DNA from: Actinoplanes auranticolor
GTDB lineage: Bacteria > Actinomycetota > Actinomycetes > Mycobacteriales > Micromonosporaceae
NCBI RefSeq assembly: GCF_018332655.1
Contig: NZ_BOQL01000086.1
Location: 1 to 64,000 of the forward strand
Length of the DNA stretch: 64,000 nt
Direction: 5' to 3'
Positions within the stretch are counted from its first letter, which is position 1, and each line of letters begins with the position of its first letter. A program made the position numbers and the translations under genes. Below are positions 43,796-52,350 of the stretch, piece after piece. The notes under the pieces were generated by a model, which saw only the letters and a program-made list of their open reading frames with translations, made no database searches and was not told where the DNA came from.

Positions 43796-44368
43796 GTGAC
43801 CGCACCCGGGCCGGCCGATCCCGCGGGACGCCGCCGCCGCGCGGATGCCACCCGCAGCATCGAACGCCTGACCGCGACCGCCCGGGAGATCTTCGCCGAG
43901 CGGGGGCACGACGTCGCCCTCGACGAGATCGCCCGGCGGGCCGGCGTCGGCAACGCCACCCTGTACCGGCACTTCCCCACCCGCAGCGATCTGATCGTCG
44001 CGGTGTACTCGCGGGAAGTGGCGGACCTGGCCCGCCGCGGCGCCGAGCTGCTCACCGCCCCGGACACCGCGGAATCCCTGCTGACCTGGCTCGACCACTT
44101 CGTCGCGCACGTGGCGACGAAGCGGTCGCTGGCGCTGGCCGCGGCGAGCACCGACCGCGGTGTCCTCTTCGCCCGGTGGCACGACTCGATGATCTCCACC
44201 GCGGACGCGCTGCTGCGCCGGGCCCAGGGCGACGCGCGGATCGGCCCGGACATCGCCGTCACCGATCTGCTCGCCCTGGCCAACGGGGCCGCCCTGGGCG
44301 GCACCGACCTCACCCAGGCGCGGCGGCTGCTGCGGCTGGCCTGGCACGGACTCGAGGAAAAGACATGA
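43796..44368 (+). CDS. TetR-family regulator
   Basis: A 190-residue TetR repressor: N-terminal helix-turn-helix IFAERGHDVALDEIARRAGVGNATLYRHFPTRSDLIVAVY (about 32-71) and an all-helical ligand domain of the SMR-type regulators. Start GTG 43796, 17 bases after the M23 gene. Its stop overlaps the next gene (ATGA), so the small NTF2-like protein is its likely co-regulated partner. Confidence 0.93.
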   Translation: MTAPGPADPAGRRRRADATRSIERLTATAREIFAERGHDVALDEIARRAGVGNATLYRHFPTRSDLIVAVYSREVADLARRGAELLTAPDTAESLLTWLDHFVAHVATKRSLALAAASTDRGVLFARWHDSMISTADALLRRAQGDARIGPDIAVTDLLALANGAALGGTDLTQARRLLRLAWHGLEEKT

Positions 44369-44721
44369 CGGACGAGATCCTGACCGTGCAGCACGCATTC
44401 GACGAGGCGGAACTGCACGGCGACACCGACCGGCTGGAATCGTTGCTGGACGACGATTTCCGGTCCATCGGCGAACGGGGACACGTGCTCGGCAAACGGC
44501 AGTGGATCGCCCGCCACGACGATTTCCGGTTCCTCGGCGTCGACAATTCCGAAACGGATGTCCAGCGCTACGACGGCACCGCGATCGTCCGTGGCGTGCA
44601 GCGGTGCCGGGCCACCTGGCGGGGCACGCCCCTCGACCTGACCGTCCGGGTCAGCCACGTGTGGATCCGGCAGGCGGGCACCTGGAAGCTGGCCGCCGTG
44701 CAGTTCAGCACGCTGGGCTGA
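44365..44721 (+). CDS. NTF2/SnoaL-like (DUF4440-type) protein
   Basis: A 118-residue NTF2-fold protein: HAFDEAELHGDTDRLESLLDDDFRSIGERG at the start, GKRQWIARH in the middle, and the strand pair VSHVWIRQAGTWKLAAVQFSTLG at the end. The family includes small isomerases, hydrolases and binding proteins, and no ligand can be assigned. It is translationally coupled to the TetR gene. Confidence 0.87.
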   Translation: MTDEILTVQHAFDEAELHGDTDRLESLLDDDFRSIGERGHVLGKRQWIARHDDFRFLGVDNSETDVQRYDGTAIVRGVQRCRATWRGTPLDLTVRVSHVWIRQAGTWKLAAVQFSTLG

Positions 44722-44768
44722 GCACGCCCACGGCGGTCGCTCTCCGCGGCGCCGGGCGGGGCTGACCC

Positions 44769-44794
44769 AGCCGGCCCGGTCTCGTCGGCCGGCT
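44769..44794 (+). terminator. Possible terminator after the TetR-NTF2 pair
   Basis: AGCCGGCC and GGCCGGCT pair around a 10-base loop, 47 bases after the stop codon; the right arm is followed by TCCC. Confidence 0.45.
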
Positions 44795-44799
44795 TCCCG

Positions 44800-45222
44800 G
44801 GCTGCTCCGCGGCGTCGAGCCCCCGGTCCCGCGCGACGTACCGGGCGTCGACGATCACCGACGGCGGGCACGTGGAGTGCCCCAGGGAGCGGATCCTGCC
44901 GGTCCGGACCAGGTCGGTGAGCGCGCCCGGCGTCTCATCGACGTCGACGGCCGAGTCGTAGCGGTGCACCTGATAGAGGTCGAGGTAGTCGGTGCCCAGC
45001 CGGCGCAGCGGGTTGTCGACCGATCGCATGATCCAGCACCGCGAGCCGCCCCCGGTTATTCGGATCGTCGTCGGCGGTGTCGACGAAGGTGATCCCGCAT
45101 CCAGCGCCCGATGTATGATCTTGACGCTCTCGCCGTGGTCCCGCGTGCCCGAGTCGCCGAACTCATGGTGCCCACAGCTGGCTGACCTGCACTCCGGTCC
45201 GTCCCAGCGGTCGCGTCTCCAT
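44800..45222 (-). pseudogene. Broken aldo/keto reductase gene
   Basis: Pieces of one aldo/keto reductase appear in order but in different frames. Start: METRPLGRTGVQVSQL from ATG 45222. Then HGESVKIIHRALDAG in a second frame, then ITFVDTADD in a third. About 50 residues are missing (the catalytic Tyr/Lys region). Then RCWIMRSVDNPLRRLGTDYL, DLYQVHR and VRTGRIRSLGHSTCPPS in the second frame again. The copy fades out after ARYVARDRGLDA, so roughly the last half is gone. At least two frameshifts, an internal deletion and a 3' truncation mark it as a decayed gene. Confidence 0.85.
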
Positions 45223-45416
45223 CGCGGTGCTCTTTCGGCAGGCATAACGGGAACTGGTGAGGGCACGTACAGCGGGGTGCGGTGTCCCGCCCCGGACGTT
45301 GTGCCGGGCCGGGTCCCCACAGGGAGGTTCCACCAGTACTCCCTTCGTCAGGCCCTCCCACCTCCGGGCGGCCGGCGGTTACCTGGACTCAACGCACCGG
45401 AACACCGAGGAGAACC

Positions 45417-46463
45417 GTGACCACCACCGTGAAGGCATACGCCGCCCCGTCGGCCACCGAACCACTCGTGCCGACGACGATCGAGCGGCGCGACGTCGGC
45501 CCGCACGACGTCCGGATCGACATCAAGTACGCCGGCATCTGCCACTCGGACATCCACACCGCCCGCAGCGAGTGGGGACCGACCACGTACCCGATCGTGG
45601 TCGGGCACGAGATCGCCGGCATCGTCGCCGAGGTCGGCACCGACGTGACGAAGTACGCCGTGGGTGACCGCGTCGGCGTCGGCTGCATGGTCGACTCCTG
45701 CGGCGAGTGCGAGTACTGCGCCGCGGGCGAGGAGCAGCACTGCGCCAAGGGCAACGTCGGCACGTACGCGAGCGTCGGCAAGGACGGCCGACCGACCCAG
45801 GGCGGCTACTCGCAGAGCATCGTCGTCACCGAAGGCTTCGTCGTGCGGATCCCCGACGGCCTCGAGCTGGACGTCGCCGCACCGCTGCTGTGCGCGGGCA
45901 TCACCACGTACTCGCCGCTGCGCCACTGGCAGGCGGGCCCGGGCAAGAAGGTGGCCGTCGTCGGCCTCGGCGGGCTCGGCCACGTCGCGGTCAAGCTCGC
46001 CCACGCCATGGGCGCGGACGTGACGGTCCTGTCCCAGTCCCTGAAGAAGCAGGAGGACGGCCTGCGCCTGGGCGCGAACGCCTACTACGCGACGTCCGAC
46101 CCCGACACGTTCACCGAGCTGGCGAGCTCGTTCGACCTGATCATCAACACGGTGAGCGCGTCGCTCGACCTGGACGCGTACCTGTCGCTGCTGGCCGTGG
46201 ACGGCACGATGGTCAACGTGGGCGCCCCGGAGAAGCCGCTGTCGCTGCAGGTCTTCTCACTGATCATGAAGCGGCGCTCGTTCGCCGGGTCGACGATCGG
46301 CGGGATCCGGGAGACGCAGGAGATGCTCGACTTCTGCGTCGAGCACGGGATCGGGTCGGACATCGAGACCATCCCGGCGGAGAAGATCAATGAGGCGTAC
46401 GAGCGGGTCGTGAACTCGGACGTGCGGTACCGCTTCGTCATCGACGCGGCGACTTTCGCCTGA
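45417..46463 (+). CDS. Zinc-dependent NAD(P) alcohol dehydrogenase (cinnamyl-alcohol/YahK type)
   Basis: A 348-residue medium-chain dehydrogenase reducing aldehydes or oxidising alcohols. Catalytic zinc ligands are in GICHSD, GHEIAG and LLCAGITTY; the structural zinc is held by CGECEYCAAGEEQHC; the cofactor loop is VVGLGGLGHVAVKLA. Order and length match the cinnamyl-alcohol/YahK subgroup, often NADP-linked. GTG 45417 follows GAGGAG. A terminator hairpin lies about 40 bases downstream. Confidence 0.95.
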   Translation: MTTTVKAYAAPSATEPLVPTTIERRDVGPHDVRIDIKYAGICHSDIHTARSEWGPTTYPIVVGHEIAGIVAEVGTDVTKYAVGDRVGVGCMVDSCGECEYCAAGEEQHCAKGNVGTYASVGKDGRPTQGGYSQSIVVTEGFVVRIPDGLELDVAAPLLCAGITTYSPLRHWQAGPGKKVAVVGLGGLGHVAVKLAHAMGADVTVLSQSLKKQEDGLRLGANAYYATSDPDTFTELASSFDLIINTVSASLDLDAYLSLLAVDGTMVNVGAPEKPLSLQVFSLIMKRRSFAGSTIGGIRETQEMLDFCVEHGIGSDIETIPAEKINEAYERVVNSDVRYRFVIDAATFA

Positions 46464-46505
46464 TCGCGCCGGCTTCCGATGCCGGAGGCCTGGAGATCGA
46501 GGTGT

Positions 46506-46538
46506 GCAGCCGGCCCGGTCGTCGATCGGGCCGGCTGC
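46506..46538 (+). terminator. Terminator after the alcohol dehydrogenase
   Basis: A perfect 12-base stem GCAGCCGGCCCG / CGGGCCGGCTGC with a 9-base loop. Confidence 0.75.
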
Positions 46539-46606
46539 GCGGTTGGGATGTGCCGGCACGGGCCGACTTGGCGCCCGCGCAGGGCGGGGTGCCCGCCCAC
46601 GGCACC

Positions 46607-46706
46607 GATGCGACGCACTTCAGCCTGACCCTGCTCACCTCGACCTGATGCGGCGCACCCCAGCCTCACCCACTGCACCCCAGCATGATGCGACGCCTGT
46701 GACGGA
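46607..46706. repeat. Five diverged 20-bp tandem units (site 1)
   Basis: With a strict 20-base period the units read GATGCGACGCACTTCAGCCT, GACCCTGCTCACCTCGACCT, GATGCGGCGCACCCCAGCCT, CACCCACTGCACCCCAGCAT and a partial GATGCGACGC. The consensus is about GATGCGNCGCACCYCAGCCT. The same unit recurs at 47510-47569. Confidence 0.8.
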
Positions 46707-46903
46707 TAGCTGCGCCACAAGTCGGTCGGGCCGCCAGGCGCCGCCCGACGACGACAGGCAGCGAGAGACCACGGCACGGCACAGAATTCACGCCCGTTCG
46801 CCCGTCCCCGTCTACCAGCGAAGATCGTCAACGAGGCCCGGTCGAGCGCTGGTTCACCATCGGTCTCACCTTTACGGCATTCATCCACGTTGATAGGGTC
46901 GGA

Positions 46904-46939
46904 TCTCGATGCAAGATCAAAACGATCCCGGCATCGAGA
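46904..46939. promoter_or_regulatory. Inverted repeat before the small secreted protein
   Basis: TCTCGATGC (46904-46912) and GCATCGAGA (46931-46939) are perfect 9-base arms 18 bases apart, ending 28 bases before the start codon. They could be an operator or form an RNA hairpin in the leader. Confidence 0.5.
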
Positions 46940-46967
46940 CCGTTACACCTGACCTACGGGGGATGGA

Positions 46968-47357
46968 ATGCAAAAAGGACTATCTCGGCCTCTTACCGTC
47001 GCAGCAGCGATCGCAGTCGCCACCTTCGGCGCGCTTGTCGCCCCGGCACCAGCCTCAGCGCACTGGAGCTGCGGGCGAGCCGCGCCGTCGGACAGGGATT
47101 CCTCGGGCAACCATCACACCTTGTACGACGACCAGGACGCGTACGTCGGCTCTACCGAGACCTGCGCGATCAGTGCTACCAATATCGATTCCCGCCACAG
47201 CCTCGACTACCACTGCTTCACGCTCGACTATCGCTGGGACGATAACGAGTGGACATGGACCTACGTCGTCGTGGTCGGGACGAACAAGCGCGGCTGGATC
47301 CCGAACTGGGCCCTCGCGGACTATGGGTCCGACGTAAGGTGCACGGGCGACACCTGA
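46968..47357 (+). CDS. Small secreted protein, SH3-like
   Basis: A 129-residue exported protein. The signal peptide (MQKGLSRPLTVAAAIAVATF...PASAHW) is followed by about 95 residues with four cysteines (WSCGR, TCAISA, YHCFTL, VRCTGD) and an SH3b-like pattern: YVGSTETC early and WTYVVVVGTNKRGWIPNWAL late, as in extracellular bacterial SH3 domains. The ATG follows GGGGGATGG. Role unknown; it may bind cell wall or another secreted protein. Confidence 0.8.
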   Translation: MQKGLSRPLTVAAAIAVATFGALVAPAPASAHWSCGRAAPSDRDSSGNHHTLYDDQDAYVGSTETCAISATNIDSRHSLDYHCFTLDYRWDDNEWTWTYVVVVGTNKRGWIPNWALADYGSDVRCTGDT

Positions 47358-47521
47358 GAAGGTGGTCCGGGGGATATGTCCATTCCGGGGCTGAGGGTGA
47401 ACAGGCCGGGTTGAGTCTCGGTCAGGATCTGCCGGTTGACCAGCCGTTGCAACGTGGCGCGGACATCTGCGGTGTCTCTGGGTTCGGTGCCGAGCCCAGG
47501 GACAGGCCCCCTCCAGCGCAC
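47358..47521 (-). pseudogene. Fragment of a winged-helix protein
   Basis: On the minus strand a short frame contains DVRATLQRLVNRQILTETQPGLFTL, which reads like the last helix and wing of a small winged-helix domain. Nothing before or after it continues the fold; the 20-bp repeats begin where its N-terminal half should be. I take it as a remnant. The parent family cannot be named. Confidence 0.35.
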
Positions 47522-47871
47522 CTCAGCCTGATGCGACGCACCCGGGCCTGATGGAAGGCAGGCCAGGCTCGAGCGGCCGCAGGATCACCGCGCAAACCGA
47601 GTGGCGGGCGGTCCGCGGCCGTGTCATGCAACACATAGCCGGACCGCTCGAAGTCCACAGTGACCTCAAAAGCCGGATACCGGTGACAGGCACCGATCCC
47701 AGCCCGGATCTCCTCGCGCCCGGCCAGACGGCGATGCAGCGGATGTCCCGGCGGCACCAACGGCGCCTCATACACACCGTCCTCGGCGAACAGCGCCGCG
47801 ACCGCATCAGCGTCACGCCGGATCGCCCCGGCGGACAGGTACCGTTCGAGGACTTTTTTGGTATGGCCCAC
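47422..47871 (-). pseudogene. Truncated SnoaL/NTF2-like gene
   Basis: The frame starts at GTG 47871, 8 bases after the SWIM-gene stop, and begins as a good SnoaL-like protein: TKKVLERYLSAGAIRRDADA, VAALFAEDGVYEAPLVPPGH and VDFERSGYVLHDTA. Homology then stops; the following residues (ADRPPLGLRGDPAAARAW...) are not family-like and run through the 20-bp repeats to a stop at 47422. About the last third of the fold is lost, so it is probably a 3'-truncated gene with a foreign tail of up to 149 residues in all. Confidence 0.6.
47510..47569. repeat. Three diverged 20-bp tandem units (site 2)
   Basis: CCTCCAGCGCACCTCAGCCT, GATGCGACGCACCCGGGCCT and the weaker GATGGAAGGCAGGCCAGGCT, in the same period and orientation as the units at 46607-46706. 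Confidence 0.75.
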
Positions 47872-47879
47872 TCTCCAGG

Positions 47880-48611
47880 CTAACCCGGCAGCGCCCGGTA
47901 CGCGGGCCGCAGCGCCTCGACCACCGGCACGCCCCCCGGTCGCAACGGCGGCGGGTCCAGCTGATCCAGCAGCAGATCCGGCCGGCCGGCATCCGGGACC
48001 GGGAGCGTCACGGTCGGGGTCGCGCCGCCCCAGAAGTCGGCGATCTCCCCCAGGCTCGCGTCCACCGCCTCCGGCTCCGCAGCAGGCGCCGGGGTCGTCG
48101 TGCCGCGCAGCTGGTTGAGCCGGGTCAGCAGCTCGTCCCGGCCGCGGCCGCGCCACGTGAAAACGCCGAACGGATCCGTCTCGAACGATTCCGCCAGCGC
48201 GTAGAACGTCGCGGCGAGGTGCACGCACGGCATCGGCCACCGCTCGCAGGAGCAGTCCATCGCCACCTCGTCGAGTGACAGCGGCAGCAGCGTCAGACCG
48301 GCGCGGGTGAACACCGTGTCGATGTCGTCCGGCATCCGGCCCGCGAGCAGGTCCGCCACGTACCGGGCCTGGGCCGCCAGGTCGTCCTCGATCCGGGCCC
48401 ATTCCGCGGCCCCGAACCCCCGCACCGCGATCCTCGACCGGAACGCCGCCGGGTCGTCGGGGCCGCGTACCTGCGCGGCGACCAGGCTGCCGGAGATCGC
48501 CAGGTGGCGGACGTGCCCGGCGCGGGCGTCGCGGCGGCCGCGGGCGAACGTCGGCGCCATCCGCAGCGACTCGAACATGGCGATGAACGGTGCCGAGAAA
48601 CGGTCACTCAC
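47880..48611 (-). CDS. SWIM zinc-finger protein
   Basis: A 243-residue protein with a SWIM motif, CSCERWPMPCVHLAA (CxC...CxH), near residues 119-130, preceded by the ARIEDDLAAQARYVADLLAGRMP helix pair usual for bacterial SWIM proteins. These are almost always encoded beside a SNF2-type helicase, as here: its GTG start overlaps the helicase stop by 8 bases. It is thought to bind DNA or protein as part of the helicase complex; the process is not established. Confidence 0.9.
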   Translation of the reverse strand: MSDRFSAPFIAMFESLRMAPTFARGRRDARAGHVRHLAISGSLVAAQVRGPDDPAAFRSRIAVRGFGAAEWARIEDDLAAQARYVADLLAGRMPDDIDTVFTRAGLTLLPLSLDEVAMDCSCERWPMPCVHLAATFYALAESFETDPFGVFTWRGRGRDELLTRLNQLRGTTTPAPAAEPEAVDASLGEIADFWGGATPTVTLPVPDAGRPDLLLDQLDPPPLRPGGVPVVEALRPAYRALPG

Positions 48612-51600
48612 CGACGGCCTCCGGGGACAGTGCCAGCAGGGACCGCAGGTCGTCGGTGCTCAGGCCGGTCAGCCAGCCCTCGCCGTTGCCGACCACCCGC
48701 TCGGCCAGCACGCCCTTGTCGGTGATCAGCCGGTCGATGCGTTCCTCCAGGGTGCCCAGGCACACCAGGGTGTGCACCTGGACGTCCTTGTGCTGCCCGA
48801 TGCGGAACGCCCGGTCGGTCGCCTGGGTCTCGGTGGCCGGGTTCCACCAGCGGTCGACGTGCACGACGTGGTTGGCGGCGGTCAGGTTGAGGCCGGTGCC
48901 GCCGGCTTTCAGCGACAGCACGAAGATGCCGGGGCGGCTGTCGGCCTGGAAGGCCGCCACCATCGCGTCGCGTTCGCGCCGGGACGTGCCGCCGTGCAGG
49001 TAGCGCACCGGTACGGCGAACCGGGCGGCCAGGTGCGGCACCAACATCGCGCCGAAGCGGGCGAACTGGGTGAAGCACAGCACGCTCTCCCCGTCGGCCA
49101 GCGCGGCGTCGAGGATCTCCTCCAGGCGTTCGAGCTTGCCGGAGCGGCCGGGCAGCGGCGAGCCGTCGCCGAGCAGCTGCGCGGGATGGTTGCACACCTG
49201 TTTGAGCTTGGTCATCGCGGACAGCACGATGCCCTTGGTGCGGATCTCGGTCTCGTCCTTGAGCCGGTCGCTCATCTCGTTGAGCACCGCCTGATAGAGG
49301 GTGGCCTGCTCGACGGTCAGCCCGCACAGGTGCCGGGTGTGCCGCTTGTCCGGCAGGTCCTGGATGACGGCCGGGTCGGCCTTGACCCGGCGCAGCATGA
49401 ACGGCCGGGTGGCGTGGCGCAGCCGGGCGGCGGCGTCCTCGTCGGCGTACCGCTCGATCGGGACCGCATAGCGGGCGCGGAACGTGTGGGCGCTGCCCAG
49501 CAGCCCGGGGTTGAGGAAGTCCAGGATGGACCACAGCTCGGCCAGGCGGTTCTCCACCGGGGTGCCGGTGAGCGCGACCCGGTGCCGGGCCGGGAAGCGG
49601 CGGACGGCCCTGGCCACGCCCGCCGCGCTGTTCTTGATGTGCTGCGCCTCGTCGAGAACCACCCGGTCCCAGGCCACGGCGGCCAGCGCGTCGGCGTCGC
49701 GGGTGGCGATCGCGTACGTCGTCAGCACCACATCCGTCCCGTCTAGCAGCTCGGCCGGCTCGGGCCGGTCGGCGCCGTGCAGCACCCGCACCCGCAGACC
49801 GGGCGCGAACCGGGCGGCCTCGCGCTGCCAGTTGCCCAGCACCGACAGTGGGCAGATCAGCAGCGTCGGCCCACCGCCACGGTGCAGCAGCAACGCCAGC
49901 AGCTGCACCGTCTTGCCCAGGCCCATGTCGTCGGCCAGGCACGCGCCCACCCCCAGCCCGTCCAGGAACGAGAGCCAGGAGAAACCCCGCAACTGGTACG
50001 GCCGCAGCTCGCCGGCCAGCCCCGCGGGTGGCTCCAGCAGCTCCAGCCGCTCCCCCAGCCGCCCGGAGAGCAGGTCGGCCAGCCACCCGTTGCCCCCGAA
50101 GGCGGTCACCGGCAGGGGCAGTTCCTCGGGCGGCAGCAGCCGGATCAGGCGCAGCGCCTCGCCGGCGGTCATGGTGCCGCCACCGCGCCGCAGGAACTCC
50201 AGCCCGGCCCGCAACCGCTCCGGGTCGAGATAGACCCACCGGCCGCGCAGCCTCACCAGCGGCACCTTCACCCGGGCCAGGTCGGCCAGTTCGTCCTCGG
50301 TCAGCGTGCGCCCGCCCAGCGCGAGGCCCCAGTTGTAGCCGACCATGGTGGCCAGGTCCGCGGCGTCGTCGCGCAGCACATGGGCGGTCTGGTCGCGCGG
50401 GCGGACCTCCAGCGCCAGGCCGAGGCTCTGCGGCTCGCGCCACCAGGCGGGCAGCAGGACGCCGTAGCCGGCCTGTTCGAGCAGGGTGGCGTGGCTCAGG
50501 AATCGGTGCGCACCCTCGGTGTCGAGCACCAGCTCGGTGGGCCGGGCCACCCGCAGCGCGGCGTCGAGGTCGCCGAAGAGCCGGGCGGCGCGGCCGAGCC
50601 CGGCGAGCAACCGCTCGTGCGGGTGGTGGGTCCAGCGGCGCAACGGCGCGCTGCGGTCCCGCCAGACGTCCTCGGCGGTGACCAGCAGGCTCGGCTCGTC
50701 CAGCGGCTGCAGCAGGAACTCGAGCAGCCAGGCGTCCTCGGCCGCGACGGGCTCGGGAGTGCCGGTGGCGTCGGGCTCCTCCGGCTCGAGCTCGGCCAGG
50801 TGGGTGAGCCGGAAGCAGAGCCGGACGGCGGCGCCGCTGGTGGCCTCGGCCTGCCAGGCGTCGAGGGCGTCGGTGAGCTGATCGAGCTCGCCGGGCCGCA
50901 CGTCGAACTCGGGCTCGGCGGCGAGGGCGGTGAGCCAGGCGGCGCCGTCGAGGGACACGCCGGCCTCGGCGAGCCGGGTGCGGACCAGCCCGTCGACGAG
51001 CCGGTGCAGCGCGGCGTGCAGAGTGTCGGCGGCCGGTAGCCCGTCGACGTCTCCCGGGCGGGCGCGCTCGGCCCGGCAGGCGGCAGGCATGCGGCGCAGC
51101 AGGTCGGCGTGCCGGGCGGCGTCGGCACCGGTGAGCACGGGCCGCCAGACGGCGCGGGGGCGCGGGCCGTCGCGCAGCACGCCGGGCAGGACGCGGCCAC
51201 GGGTGACCAGCGAGGCCGCGAACGCACAGACCTCGGCGAGGTAGCTCAGCGAGGGAGCGGCGCGGCCGCCGTACTCGTCGGCGAGGTCGTCGGTCACGAA
51301 CGGCACGGTGACCGCGGGCACGGACCAGGCCCGCAGCCGGGGCTCGCCGCGCCGCGGCGGCATCCCGAGCTGCGGTGACGGCAGCGGTCCGGTGCTGGTG
51401 GACGGAAGCACCAGCGTCGCGGCCCGATCCGGGCCGGCCAGCCGCACCGCGAAACCGTGCTCGGGTACGGCCCCGCGCGGCCGCGCCCGCTTGCCACCGG
51501 AACGCCGATGCACGGGTACGGAGGCACGGTCGGAACCCGGAGACGAAGCGTCCACGCCGGCAGCGACCGCGCCCGGTAAGGCCGACCCGGCCACTGCGCC

Positions 51601-51813
51601 GGGCAGGGCCGACCCGGGCGCATCGCCCAGCATGGCGGTCCCGGGACCGTCACTCAGCGAAGCGGCCCCGGAAACCGCACCCGGCGCAGGGTGGTCGGAC
51701 CCGGGGAACGCGGCGGGCACGGCGTGGTCGGTCTCGGCCCAGAGGCACAGGGCGCCGTCGCGGGCGATGAAGCCGTGCAGGACCGTGACCCCTTCGGCCC
51801 CGGGTGCGGTCAT
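48604..51813 (-). CDS. SNF2/RapA-like DEAD/DEAH-box helicase
   Basis: A 1069-residue Swi2/Snf2 ATPase. A long N-terminal half (to about 580) carries the bacterial SNF2-associated domain. The motor domain has DDMGLGKTVQLLALL (motif I), LDEAQHIKN (II), ALTGTPVENRL (III), then HGGTSRRERDAMVAAFQ, LKAGGTGLNLTAANHV (V) and RAFRIGQHKDVQVHTLV (VI). It should move along double-stranded DNA and displace bound proteins such as RNA polymerase. It is coupled to a SWIM protein downstream and a DUF5990 gene upstream by start/stop overlaps. Confidence 0.95.
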   Translation of the reverse strand: MTAPGAEGVTVLHGFIARDGALCLWAETDHAVPAAFPGSDHPAPGAVSGAASLSDGPGTAMLGDAPGSALPGAVAGSALPGAVAAGVDASSPGSDRASVPVHRRSGGKRARPRGAVPEHGFAVRLAGPDRAATLVLPSTSTGPLPSPQLGMPPRRGEPRLRAWSVPAVTVPFVTDDLADEYGGRAAPSLSYLAEVCAFAASLVTRGRVLPGVLRDGPRPRAVWRPVLTGADAARHADLLRRMPAACRAERARPGDVDGLPAADTLHAALHRLVDGLVRTRLAEAGVSLDGAAWLTALAAEPEFDVRPGELDQLTDALDAWQAEATSGAAVRLCFRLTHLAELEPEEPDATGTPEPVAAEDAWLLEFLLQPLDEPSLLVTAEDVWRDRSAPLRRWTHHPHERLLAGLGRAARLFGDLDAALRVARPTELVLDTEGAHRFLSHATLLEQAGYGVLLPAWWREPQSLGLALEVRPRDQTAHVLRDDAADLATMVGYNWGLALGGRTLTEDELADLARVKVPLVRLRGRWVYLDPERLRAGLEFLRRGGGTMTAGEALRLIRLLPPEELPLPVTAFGGNGWLADLLSGRLGERLELLEPPAGLAGELRPYQLRGFSWLSFLDGLGVGACLADDMGLGKTVQLLALLLHRGGGPTLLICPLSVLGNWQREAARFAPGLRVRVLHGADRPEPAELLDGTDVVLTTYAIATRDADALAAVAWDRVVLDEAQHIKNSAAGVARAVRRFPARHRVALTGTPVENRLAELWSILDFLNPGLLGSAHTFRARYAVPIERYADEDAAARLRHATRPFMLRRVKADPAVIQDLPDKRHTRHLCGLTVEQATLYQAVLNEMSDRLKDETEIRTKGIVLSAMTKLKQVCNHPAQLLGDGSPLPGRSGKLERLEEILDAALADGESVLCFTQFARFGAMLVPHLAARFAVPVRYLHGGTSRRERDAMVAAFQADSRPGIFVLSLKAGGTGLNLTAANHVVHVDRWWNPATETQATDRAFRIGQHKDVQVHTLVCLGTLEERIDRLITDKGVLAERVVGNGEGWLTGLSTDDLRSLLALSPEAVGE

Positions 51814-52253
51814 GCGAGCTGCCAGGTGATGTCGGGTGGGCGTACCCGGGCGCAGCGGGGCCCGCCCGCGGCATCGGTCAGGCCCAGCCGGGCCACCAGC
51901 TTCCCGCCGCTGTCGTGCGCCGCGCGCAGCAGCGGCGCCGGGATGTCGCCGAACAGGAGCTTGGCCCGCCGGAAGCCCGCGAACGTCTCGCCGTGCACCG
52001 CGCCCCAGCTCAGGTAGAGGAAGCGGGCGCCGGGCCGGCCGTGCACGTAGGGCCCGCCGACGTCGAGCAGCCCGTCGACCTCGCGGCTGGTGACCTCGAA
52101 CTCCCAGACCGCCTCGGCCGCCGTGGCGCTGACCCCCTCGACGACCTCCTGCTTGCGCTGCACGCCGACCTGCACGTTGCCCAGCCGCAGCTCGTCGGCC
52201 TGCGCGCCGGCGCGGCGGCCGGGCAGGTCGCTGCCCTCGATCCGGATATGCAC
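51810..52253 (-). CDS. DUF5990-like protein
   Basis: A 147-residue protein: MHIRIEGSDLPGRR at the start, VQVGVQRKQEVVEGV, then VHGRPGARFLYLSWGAV and FRRAKLLFGDIP. I recognise it as the actinobacterial DUF5990 family, function unknown. The start is GTG 52253; the longer open frame upstream is not family-like. It overlaps the SNF2 start by 4 bases, forming a three-gene unit with the helicase and SWIM protein. Confidence 0.75.
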   Translation of the reverse strand: MHIRIEGSDLPGRRAGAQADELRLGNVQVGVQRKQEVVEGVSATAAEAVWEFEVTSREVDGLLDVGGPYVHGRPGARFLYLSWGAVHGETFAGFRRAKLLFGDIPAPLLRAAHDSGGKLVARLGLTDAAGGPRCARVRPPDITWQLA

Positions 52254-52350
52254 GCCCTGAACTCTAGGCCGACCCCCCGACAATTCCGCCGGTCGCCCGC
52301 CCGCCCCCGTGGGGCATCGCGGCCGCTCCCCCGCGTGCCACGATGACCCG

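Larger units (their letters stand above)
46464..46967. other. 500-base region without a supported gene
   Basis: Downstream of the dehydrogenase this stretch holds a terminator hairpin, five 20-bp tandem units, and then A/T-richer DNA with an inverted repeat in front of the small secreted protein. No frame here resembles a protein I know. Confidence 0.6.
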
